This document shows positions 7,831 to 15,101 of a stretch of 41,364 bases of DNA, one piece after another. Under the pieces are notes generated by a model. That model had not been told where the DNA came from. It ran no database searches and saw only the letters and a list, made by a program, of their open reading frames with translations. This DNA comes from PFL35 sp041550515 (GTDB lineage Archaea > Thermoplasmatota > E2 > DHVEG-1), in assembly GCA_041550515.1 (NCBI GenBank), contig JBFEOQ010000008.1, positions 1 through 41,364 on the forward strand. Reading direction: 5' to 3'. Each line of letters begins with the position of its first letter. Position 1 is the stretch's first letter. The translations under genes were made by a program, and so were the position numbers.

Positions 7831-7853
7831 ATGTAACGCTACATTATGTAACG
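7831..7853. promoter_or_regulatory. Putative BlaI operator 2
   Basis: This site repeats operator 1 (ACGCTAC-x-TTATGTA-x-C common to both) 115 bases further upstream. It also contains ATGTAACG twice at 15-base spacing (7831 and 7846). GTATATATAC at 7801-7810 and CATAATATG at 7824-7832 lie next to it. No plus-strand gene that it could control is evident between here and 7978. Confidence 0.55.
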
Positions 7854-7870
7854 TTTAATTGTGTAGATTT

Positions 7871-7911
7871 AGGGGAGCAAAATAAATATTTTTAATTTAT
7901 TTATTCCCCTC
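7871..7911. other. Imperfect long hairpin between epimerase and blaI operon
   Basis: AGGGGA near 7871 pairs with TCCCCT near 7911, and AATAAAT pairs with ATTTATT inside, leaving a short AT loop. It lies just past the stop of the minus-strand epimerase gene and ahead of operator 2. It could be an RNA 3' end structure insulating the blaI promoter, but no T-run follows. Confidence 0.35.
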
Positions 7912-7978
7912 CCCCTTACAAAATATCCTCCACAAAATAAATATCCCCTATATCTACACTTTTTTTTGTTAATAAAGA

Positions 7979-8926
7979 CTATTGAAATCCTATTTCTTTA
8001 ATTTTTTTATACCAAGAAACCATATCTTCAGCTAATTCATCAAGATTATATTTTGGTTTGAATCCAAGTTTTTTTATAGCTTTTTTATTACCTATTATTC
8101 TATTTGTTCCGAATGATCTTACTCTAAAACGAGTCAATGATGGTTCTTTTGTAAGAATTTCATTAAAAAAAGCATTCAAATATGCTGCAAAATAAGGTAT
8201 ATGCTTTGATACAGGTTCAATTTCCATTAGATTTGTTATTTTATCGATTAACTCTTTAACAGTACAAACAAAACTAACAGCATTAAAAACATCATTTTCT
8301 ATACTTTCAGCTGCTAATCTTAAACATTGAACAACATCATTTGGATGAACTAAAGAAATACATATATTTCCATTTCCAATAAATCGCATCTTATTTTTTT
8401 CAATTCTATTCAAAAGGATTTTTACAGCATTCCCCCCAGCACCTAATACTAGACAAGGTCTAATTATTGAAATATTTAAATCGGAATAATTTTGTAAAAC
8501 ATACTCGCACTCAAGTTTTGATTTATGATAATAATTAAATGGATTTTTTCTAAAATCCTCATCAATTTCAATAATAGAATTTGGAAAACCATAAATACCT
8601 GCTGAACTTGTAAATATCAATTTTTGAATTTTTTTCTTTTTACATATATTAGCGACATTACGAGTTCCATTAACATTTATATTATATATTTCACTTTTTT
8701 TACCCCAATCCATAGCATAAGCAGCATTATGAAAAACAATTTCAACATTTTGAAATGCTTTTTCAATAGTGTATTCTTTTGTAACATCCCCTAAAAAAAT
8801 ATCTATATCTTTATTTTTATATAATTTTTGTCTTGTTAATATACATACTTCGTAATCATTTCTTATTAAATCATTTACTAAATATCTTCCAATAAAACCT
8901 GTTGCACCTGTTACTAAAACTTTCAT
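7979..8926 (-). CDS. NAD-dependent epimerase/dehydratase (extended SDR)
   Basis: This is a 315-residue extended short-chain dehydrogenase/reductase. The nucleotide-binding motif GATGFIG is at 7-13, the FHNAAYA strand near 65-71, the catalytic Ser in FTSSAGIYG near 105-113, and the Tyr-Lys pair in YHKSK at 133-137. The overall sequence resembles the 3-beta-hydroxysteroid-dehydrogenase / sugar-epimerase branch (MDWGKKSEIYNINVNGTRNV). It may act on a nucleotide sugar or an isoprenoid-type alcohol; the substrate cannot be read. It is monocistronic on the minus strand. Confidence 0.88.
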   Translation of the reverse strand: MKVLVTGATGFIGRYLVNDLIRNDYEVCILTRQKLYKNKDIDIFLGDVTKEYTIEKAFQNVEIVFHNAAYAMDWGKKSEIYNINVNGTRNVANICKKKKIQKLIFTSSAGIYGFPNSIIEIDEDFRKNPFNYYHKSKLECEYVLQNYSDLNISIIRPCLVLGAGGNAVKILLNRIEKNKMRFIGNGNICISLVHPNDVVQCLRLAAESIENDVFNAVSFVCTVKELIDKITNLMEIEPVSKHIPYFAAYLNAFFNEILTKEPSLTRFRVRSFGTNRIIGNKKAIKKLGFKPKYNLDELAEDMVSWYKKIKEIGFQ

Positions 8927-9320
8927 AGTTTTATGAATAAAGATATTTGTTTTTTAACTTTGTTTAAATAAATAATAATAAAAAATAATTTGTTTGATAA
9001 AAAAAATCTTTAAATATCAAAAATTTAAAAAATTTAATTTGAATTATCATTGGATAGATAACCCAAAAGTAAAAAAGTCCCCCACACAATTTTTACAATG
9101 AGTATCTACCCAATAATTAGTTTTTGTTTTATTTAATATATATAGTTTGTGCTAATAATTGTCATGTCTAAAATTAACAAAAAAGTATATTATTTCTTAA
9201 ATAATTTTTTGGATGTTTTATATACAGTTATAATAAGTTTTAAATTGATCTAATACATATTAAGAAACAAATTTTCAAATTAAATATCAATGAAAAACTT
9301 TAAACTGGGGGAGAAAAAAT
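8927..9320. other. Divergent intergenic region with a two-part stem-loop
   Basis: This 394-base region separates the epimerase (minus) from the secreted C15-like peptidase (plus). TTGGATAGATA (9050-9060) and TATCTACCCAA (9103-9113) form an 11-base stem with one mismatch. GTAAAAA (9069-9075) and TTTTTAC (9090-9096) form an inner stem around a loop with five C. The right end holds the strong CTGGGGGAG ribosome site (9305-9313). The remainder is AT-rich without an ORF I can support. Confidence 0.45.
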
Positions 9321-10487
9321 ATGAATAAGAAAATAATTGTAATTCTTTTAACGCTATTACTTATAGTAACTATATTAACCTGTGTTAATGGAAAAGAAAG
9401 AGTCTTAAGAGATGCACTATCTATGAATATGCTAATTGAACGACCTGTGATAATGCTAACTGGTTATTGGAATCCAACAGGTAAAATGTTAATAAATTTT
9501 AGTACGGATCCTCAATTAAATCCAAATGGCTGGGAAGGAGAAAATTGGGAAGAGTTAGGCTATGATATTTATTCATATTTCCCAGATCCTGATAAAAATT
9601 ATTTGGGTAATTTTGAAGTTGATTATCAAGATACCTGGAATGATTTTTGGGATATTACAAATCAAATTCATCCAATTGCTATTATAAGTTTTGGTGCGGG
9701 TAATGGACCATGGGAAATTGAATATAATGCTCGTAATCTTGATAATTGGATTAATGATTACGAATATCCTTTTCAACCAACACCTTGCCCACCTGATGAT
9801 ACAGTAGATGTAGGATATATTAGACATTCATCTTTACCTGTTGAACAGATCGCAGATGCAGTTAATAACCAAACAAATATTCAAGCTTGGGTTGATTGGG
9901 ATGATAATCCTGGTAAGTTTTTATGTGAATATATAGCATATCTAGGTATGTGGTATCAAAATATTCACTCGAATATTGATGATCCTTATCCTTGTCTGGC
10001 AGCTGGTTTTGTTCATGTAAAGTCAAACATTGTTGTAGATGAAGCAATGGAAGCAACGAAAATTACAATTCGTGAGACAATTAAAATTCTGTTTGTTAAT
10101 AGCAATCCATTTCCACCAATAATAACTGGTCAGGATAAAGGAGAAACTAATAAAGAATATGAATACAAATTTATTTCTATAGATCCGGAAGGAGATGATA
10201 TAACCTATTGTATCAATTGGGGAGATAATACTAGTGAGGTTTTCTTAGGTCCTTACCCATCTAATGAAGAAATATCAACTACTTATACATGGTCTGAAAA
10301 AGGTAATTATACAATTAAGGCTAAAGCGATTGATATTTATGGAGCTGAAAGTAACTGGTCAATACTTGAAGTAAATATGCCAAAAACATATATCCATTAT
10401 ACTTCAAATCCAATAATGCAAAAACTAATGAATATATTTGAAAAAAATTCTTTAATTAAAAAGCTAATTAATCAAAATCATTTCTAA
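9321..10487 (+). CDS. Secreted pyroglutamyl-peptidase-like (C15) protein with PKD domain
   Basis: A signal peptide (residues 1-24) is followed by a domain with the C15 plan: LTGYWNPTG at 46-54 (family TGFxPFG), EYNARN with Glu134 (family ERxAxN), LCEYIAYLG with Cys202, and AGFVHVK with His232. E-C-H order and spacing (68 and 30) fit a pyrrolidone carboxylyl peptidase, which removes N-terminal pyroglutamate. Family members are normally cytoplasmic and about 210 residues. A PKD-like domain (about 265-374) and a short tail after MPK, rich in Leu, Ile, Met and Lys, follow. GGGGGAG precedes the start. Large acidic insertions relative to typical C15 proteins make activity uncertain. Confidence 0.75.
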   Translation: MNKKIIVILLTLLLIVTILTCVNGKERVLRDALSMNMLIERPVIMLTGYWNPTGKMLINFSTDPQLNPNGWEGENWEELGYDIYSYFPDPDKNYLGNFEVDYQDTWNDFWDITNQIHPIAIISFGAGNGPWEIEYNARNLDNWINDYEYPFQPTPCPPDDTVDVGYIRHSSLPVEQIADAVNNQTNIQAWVDWDDNPGKFLCEYIAYLGMWYQNIHSNIDDPYPCLAAGFVHVKSNIVVDEAMEATKITIRETIKILFVNSNPFPPIITGQDKGETNKEYEYKFISIDPEGDDITYCINWGDNTSEVFLGPYPSNEEISTTYTWSEKGNYTIKAKAIDIYGAESNWSILEVNMPKTYIHYTSNPIMQKLMNIFEKNSLIKKLINQNHF

Positions 10488-10599
10488 AAAAACTCTAAAT
10501 CTTTTTTCTGTTTCTAATGTTCGCTTAATAAAATATAAAACAAAAAGAAATTAATAAACAAAAAGTTATTTTAAAATTGTAATAATAAAAGGAATTAAT

Positions 10600-11133
10600 A
10601 TGAGGATAAAAATCAACAATTCAATAATTGAACTTCTAAAAGGGGATATTACTAATGAATCAACAGATGCCATTGTCAATGCTGCTAACCAAAGACTTGT
10701 TGGAGGTGGTGGTGTAGATGGTGCAATACATAAAGCAGGAGGACCATCAATAATGCATGAATGTCAGAAAATTGGTAGTTGTCCTCCAGGACACTCAATT
10801 ATTACCACTGCAGGAAATCTAAAAGCAAAAAAGGTAATACATACAGTTGGGCCCATATACCATGGGGGTAATAAAAACGAAGCAGAAATCCTTAAAAGTG
10901 CATATTTAGAAAGTTTAAAACTTGCTTCTTTAAAAAAGTTAAAAAGCATATCTTTCCCAGCAATAAGTACAGGTATCTATGGTTACCCTATACATGAAGC
11001 TGCACATATAGCTTTGAAAACAACAATTAAATACCTTGAAAAAAATAATAATATTGAATATGTACGCTTTATTCTCTTTGAACAAAAAACCTATAATATA
11101 TTTATTGAGGAGCTAAATAAACTACAAAAATAA
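10600..11133 (+). CDS. Macrodomain protein, ADP-ribose / O-acetyl-ADP-ribose binding
   Basis: A stand-alone macrodomain of 177 residues. GDITNESTDAIVNAANQRL carries the Asp that holds the adenine and the Asn-Ala-Ala-Asn loop. GGGGVDGAIHKAGG is the glycine-rich distal-ribose loop with the family signature. FPAISTGIYGYP is the phosphate loop. This is the O-acetyl-ADP-ribose deacetylase / MacroD-type pattern, suggesting removal of ADP-ribose from metabolites or protein side chains. AAAGGAAT lies just before the ATG. It is monocistronic. Confidence 0.92.
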   Translation: MRIKINNSIIELLKGDITNESTDAIVNAANQRLVGGGGVDGAIHKAGGPSIMHECQKIGSCPPGHSIITTAGNLKAKKVIHTVGPIYHGGNKNEAEILKSAYLESLKLASLKKLKSISFPAISTGIYGYPIHEAAHIALKTTIKYLEKNNNIEYVRFILFEQKTYNIFIEELNKLQK

Positions 11134-11642
11134 ATATAGTTTATGATAAAAATAAGCAAGTCTATAATTAATAAACTGATATATTATTAAAGTTAAATTT
11201 AATCTCAATACTTTTTAAGAAGTATTTTTTAAATAGTTAATATCGTCTTTTTCATTATTATATAATTTTCCCACATTTTGTTAATTTAATATAATAATAC
11301 TCTGACTATCAAAATAATTTTCACCAAGTAATAATTCTACAAAATTAATGGGATTTTATATTACAAAGCTTAACTTTTAGCTAAATTCCCTTCCACAGTC
11401 TAAATAATTAAGAAAAAGAAGACATTAAATTTAAAGAATTGGACTGTTGGTAAATTATAAGTGGCGGTTCAGAATTCCTCATTAAGAAATGTAACACTTG
11501 TTACGTTTAATAAATTAAAAAACATAATTAGAATAAACCAAACTTTTATAAATCAAATAATTTAAGCCTAATTTAAGCCGCCACTGGTAAATATTACGCT
11601 TAGAATACATGCCTAAAAAAATTTTAAGATAATATGTAGAAA

Positions 11643-11674
11643 ACTGTAACAAAAACTGTAACAAAACTGTAACA
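11643..11674 (+). repeat. Three direct repeats of ACTGTAACA
   Basis: The nine-base unit occurs at 11643-11651, 11655-11663 and 11666-11674 with start-to-start spacing of 12 and 11 bases, close to one helical turn. The core GTAACA also forms one arm of the dyad at 11491-11504. Helical phasing is what one expects of a protein-binding array. Confidence 0.6.
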
Positions 11675-11683
11675 ATACCATAG

Positions 11684-11711
11684 CTGGTAAATCTTATAAG
11701 ATTTTATCCAG
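11684..11711. repeat. Long inverted repeat
   Basis: A perfect 16-base palindrome (11689-11704) is enclosed by CTGG (11684-11687) and CCAG (11708-11711) with a small asymmetric internal loop. It could be a cruciform, a protein-binding dyad or a transcript-end hairpin. Confidence 0.55.
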
Positions 11712-11826
11712 CATTCTGTAAAAATTATTACCCTCTGATTATTCTAAATTGATATAATTAAAAAACTAATCAATGTCAACGATTATATGTATTTATTTTA
11801 TCCCATTTAATAATCCGTATACTCAA

Positions 11827-11897
11827 GCCGCTGGTGGGAATTGAACCCACGACCTATTCCTTACCAAGGAATCGCTATACCTCTAAGCCACAGCGGC
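11827..11897 (-). tRNA. tRNA-Thr (GGT)
   Basis: The reverse strand folds as a 71-base cloverleaf. The acceptor pairs GCCGCTG with CAGCGGC, the anticodon stem is ATTCC/GGAAT around loop TTGGTAA (anticodon GGT), and the T arm is GTGGG-TTCAATT-CCCAC. CCA is not encoded and there is no intron. It lies next to the repeat-rich region, but no duplicated tRNA 3' end was found, so it is not obviously an integration scar. Confidence 0.97.
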
Positions 11898-12008
11898 AAA
11901 AATTAAAATCTTGAATACATAATGTTTTAATCTACTTTTTGCAAAAACTACTTTAAATGCAAAAATTATTCTATAACTAAACTTTTTCAATTTATTGGTA
12001 AAAAAATT

Positions 12009-12887
12009 ATGAACCCAATAGAGCTACCAGACGTTCAATCAAGTCCTTCAACATCAAATTTTAAATTAACAAGAGTTGGAGTAACAGGTGTAAAAAAACT
12101 TGTTCATATTAAAAGACCATGTAAAAAATATACAATGTCACTAGTAGTAACAATGGATCTTTTTGTTGATCTACCAGCTTTTCAAAAAGGAAGTCATATG
12201 TCTAGAAACCTAGAATTAGTATCAGATATAATTGATATAAATCTAAAGAAACCTGTAACAGATCTTGAATCTTTTTGTGCACAAACAGCAAAACAACTTC
12301 TCATAAAACATGAATACGCAACTTTTTCAGAAGTTAAAGCAGAAGCAGATTATTTCATGGAAAGAAAATATCCTGATGGTAAAACTGGATTAGAACCTTA
12401 CAAACTTGTAGCTGAGGCCAGGGCAAAAAAGAATGGAGAAGTTAAAAAACTAATAGGTGTAAAAGTAATAGGAATGACTGCTTGTCCCTGTGCACGTGAA
12501 GTAATTAAAACAATTGGAAAATATAACGAGAAAGATATTCCACCAACACATAATCAGCGAAATATCACAACTTTAATGATAGAAGTCCCTGGCGAGGATA
12601 AAACTGTTGATGCAAATGATCTTATAGATATTGCAGAAAACTCTTTCAGCAGCCCAACATTTGGAATTTTAAAACGTGCTGAGGAAGGAAAAATTGTTTA
12701 TAACGCCCATCTGAATCCAAAGTTTGTAGAAGATGTTGTTAGAGACATACTCAGTTTAATTCTTAAAAAATATAAAAATTTACCTGATGATGTTATAGTA
12801 GTAGTGAAAAGTGAGAGTGAGGAATCTATTCATAAACACAATGCATTTGCAGAACGTGTAACTACACTTGGTGAACTTAGGAAATAA
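12009..12887 (+). CDS. mptA: GTP cyclohydrolase MptA (type IV / FolE2-like)
   Basis: MptA converts GTP to 7,8-dihydroneopterin 2',3'-cyclic phosphate, the first step of archaeal tetrahydromethanopterin or folate-type pterin synthesis. The 292-residue protein begins with the family sequence ELPDVQSS, has DLPAFQKGSHMSRNLEL with the conserved metal-ligand His, and GMTACPCAREV with the active-site Cys. NAHLNPKFVEDVVRDI is the late conserved helix. The next gene begins 2 bases after the stop, so they share a transcript. The product implies that the organism makes a C1-carrier pterin. Confidence 0.95.
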   Translation: MNPIELPDVQSSPSTSNFKLTRVGVTGVKKLVHIKRPCKKYTMSLVVTMDLFVDLPAFQKGSHMSRNLELVSDIIDINLKKPVTDLESFCAQTAKQLLIKHEYATFSEVKAEADYFMERKYPDGKTGLEPYKLVAEARAKKNGEVKKLIGVKVIGMTACPCAREVIKTIGKYNEKDIPPTHNQRNITTLMIEVPGEDKTVDANDLIDIAENSFSSPTFGILKRAEEGKIVYNAHLNPKFVEDVVRDILSLILKKYKNLPDDVIVVVKSESEESIHKHNAFAERVTTLGELRK

Positions 12888-12889
12888 CT

Positions 12890-13840
12890 ATGAGTTGGGT
12901 AAAAGACGTAAAAAAAGTTTTACGTGATGCCTATAATACAAGTTTAATACTTTTTAAAATAATTATACCAGTTAGTATAATTGTAAAGATATTTAGTGAA
13001 TTGGGTTTAATTAAGGTTATAGGCGAAGGAATTTCACCAATTATGGGATTAGTAGGATTACCTGGTGATTTTGGAATTGTATGGGTAACAACAATGCTTA
13101 TCAATATTTATGGGGGAATGATAGTATTTTTTAATTTATCATTAATTAACACATATACTGTTGCTCAAGTTACAATCCTTGGGACAATGATGCTTTTTGC
13201 ACATACTCTACCAGTAGAAGTACGAATTGCTCATAAAGCAGGGGTTCGAGCATGGTTCACTATTTCACTTCGTATCGGTTGCGCATTTTTAATAGGTTTC
13301 ATACTAAATTTTATTTTTGAAAAATTTAATATTTTACAATATGAAAATAAATTAATATGGCAACCAAATATTACAAATCCTACACTTTTTCAATGGATTA
13401 TTGATCAACTTAGAAACTATTTAATGATTTTTTTTATTATATTAGGTTTAATAATTCTTATACATATCTTGAAAAGAATTGGGATAATGCAAAAATTCAA
13501 TGATTTAATGGAACCCGGTTTAAGAGCACTTGGGATGAGTAAAAATGCAGCACCAGTAACAATAATTGGAATGACCTTAGGTTTATCTTATGGAGGAGGA
13601 CTAATAATTAAAGAAGTTAAAGATAAAATTCTAAATAAAAAAGATGTATTTCTATCTTTAAGTCTAATGGGTCTTTCACATAGTTTAATAGAAGATACTT
13701 TATTAATGGTTGCAATTGGTGCAAATCTAATAGGTATTCTTGGTGCAAGAATTATTTTCACAATCATTATAATATATATACTAATTAGAATTGTCAAATA
13801 TATATCTAAAAAAAATTTTGAACTTTTATTTACCAGATAA
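12890..13840 (+). CDS. Multi-pass membrane protein, nucleoside-recognition (gate) type
   Basis: A hydrophobic protein of 316 residues with about eight membrane segments arranged as two similar halves. Each half contains a gate-like motif: GISPIMGLVGLPGDFGIVWVT near residue 50 and LMEPGLRALGMSKNAAPVTIIG near 210. This repeated layout is typical of the SpmA/SpmB-type nucleoside-recognition or gate family; molecules carried are poorly known. It follows mptA by 2 bases, suggesting transport or membrane handling of a pterin- or nucleotide-related compound, which is inference. Confidence 0.8.
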   Translation: MSWVKDVKKVLRDAYNTSLILFKIIIPVSIIVKIFSELGLIKVIGEGISPIMGLVGLPGDFGIVWVTTMLINIYGGMIVFFNLSLINTYTVAQVTILGTMMLFAHTLPVEVRIAHKAGVRAWFTISLRIGCAFLIGFILNFIFEKFNILQYENKLIWQPNITNPTLFQWIIDQLRNYLMIFFIILGLIILIHILKRIGIMQKFNDLMEPGLRALGMSKNAAPVTIIGMTLGLSYGGGLIIKEVKDKILNKKDVFLSLSLMGLSHSLIEDTLLMVAIGANLIGILGARIIFTIIIIYILIRIVKYISKKNFELLFTR

Positions 13841-13889
13841 AAAAGGTAATTTGAAAGCCTTTAATATAAGATTTTAATTACAGGATTTT

Positions 13890-15014
13890 ATGTCAAAATA
13901 TAAAATAGCATGGTTACCAGGTGATGGGGTAGGAAATGATGTAATGGATGCAGCAAGAATAGTCTTAGATACTATTGAGCTTAATGCTGAATATATTCCT
14001 GGTGATATTGGTTGGGAATTTTGGAAATCGGAAGGAGATCCACTACCTCAGCGAACAATTGAATTATTAAAAGATACTGATTGCTGTCTTTTTGGAGCTA
14101 TAACAAGTAAACCAAAAGACGAAGCAGCAAAAGAACTAAATCCAAAGCTTAGAAAAAAAGGCTATATATATTCTAGTCCAATAGTAAGACTTAGACAAAT
14201 ATTTAACCTTCATACAAACATGCGACCCTGCAAAGCTTATAAAGGTAATCCTTTAAACTATAGAGATGATATAGATATCATAGTATTTAGAGAAAATACA
14301 CAAGGTCTTTACTCAGGAGTTGAGTTTTCACCAGTTCCAAAAATTGTTTTTGATGCATTAATGACTCATCCTAAAATGAAACAATTTGAAAAAGTTCCTC
14401 TAGATGATATAGCTATATCTACACGTATATTCACAAAAAATGGTTGCCATAGTATCATAACTCAAGGTTTTGAATACGCAAAAAAATTCAAAAGAAAAAC
14501 TGTCACCGTTGTAGAAAAACCAAATGTAATACGTGAAACAAGTGGAATGATGGTAAAAGAAGCAAGAAAAATTGCAAAAAAATATTCTGGTATTGAATTA
14601 TGGGAAACTAATATTGATGCTATGTGCATGTGGCTTGTAAAAAATCCACAAGATTATGATATCCTAGTATCAAGCAATATGTTTGGTGATATAATTAGTG
14701 ATCTATGCGCTCAACTGGTAGGTGGTCTAGGATTCGCAGCAAGTGCAAACATTGGAGATAAATTCGCAATTTTTGAACCTACTCATGGTAGTGCAACAAA
14801 ATATGCAGGACAATATAAAGTAAATCCAATCGCAATGATTAATACAGTAAAGTTAATGCTAGACTGGTTGGGAGAGAAAAAAGATGCGGATAAATTAGAT
14901 AAAGCAATAGCAACAGTGATAAAAGAAGGTAAAGTAAAAACATATGATTTAGGTGGAAGTAATACAACATTAGAAGTTGCAAAAGAAATTGCTCATCAAT
15001 ATAAAAATCAATAA
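13890..15014 (+). CDS. Isocitrate/isopropylmalate dehydrogenase family enzyme
   Basis: This metal- and NAD(P)-dependent beta-decarboxylating dehydrogenase has 374 residues. Substrate-site Arg residues lie in VRLRQIFNLHTNMRPCK, the metal-binding Asp residues in SNMFGDIISDLCAQLVGG, and the cofactor loop in FEPTHGSATKYAGQYKVNP. The family covers isocitrate, isopropylmalate, homoisocitrate and tartrate enzymes. RENTQGLYSG and THGSATKYAG lean to an isocitrate or homoisocitrate type, but the substrate is not certain. No leu or lys genes are adjacent. It stands alone, 49 bases after the membrane protein. Confidence 0.88.
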   Translation: MSKYKIAWLPGDGVGNDVMDAARIVLDTIELNAEYIPGDIGWEFWKSEGDPLPQRTIELLKDTDCCLFGAITSKPKDEAAKELNPKLRKKGYIYSSPIVRLRQIFNLHTNMRPCKAYKGNPLNYRDDIDIIVFRENTQGLYSGVEFSPVPKIVFDALMTHPKMKQFEKVPLDDIAISTRIFTKNGCHSIITQGFEYAKKFKRKTVTVVEKPNVIRETSGMMVKEARKIAKKYSGIELWETNIDAMCMWLVKNPQDYDILVSSNMFGDIISDLCAQLVGGLGFAASANIGDKFAIFEPTHGSATKYAGQYKVNPIAMINTVKLMLDWLGEKKDADKLDKAIATVIKEGKVKTYDLGGSNTTLEVAKEIAHQYKNQ

Positions 15015-15101
15015 AAAAAGAGTAATCTCTCCTTATATTTTTATACCCAGAAAAGGTTTTAAAACAATATTTGTTACCTGTGACAAATTGGTGATTATTA
15101 T

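Larger units (their letters stand above)
11134..11826. other. Repeat-rich gene-free region
   Basis: This 693-base gap has no ORF that I can support but many repeats. ACTGTAACA occurs three times (11643, 11655, 11666). TGGTAAAT occurs three times (11448, 11585, 11685). A dyad GTAACA-CT-TGTTAC is at 11491-11504. AGTGGCGG (11460-11467) and CCGCCACT (11578-11585) are inverted 110 bases apart. A perfect 16-base palindrome AAATCTTATAAGATTT is at 11689-11704, flanked by CTGG and CCAG. Some of these elements recall iterons or recombinase sites, others an RNA fold. No integrase or replication gene is adjacent. Confidence 0.55.

Noticed and set aside
7854..7978. A plus-strand gene behind operator 2 using GGGGAG near 7872 as ribosome site.
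   Set aside because: No ATG, GTG or TTG follows at a proper distance and the frame is composed of low-complexity AT and C runs.
11643..11674. The triple ACTGTAACA repeat as a CRISPR array.
   Set aside because: Units are nine bases with two- to three-base gaps, far too short for repeats and spacers, and no cas genes are present.
11827..11897. tRNA-Thr as an integration scar with an att duplication.
   Set aside because: No second copy of the tRNA 3' end was found in the neighbouring gap, and there is no integrase gene in the window.
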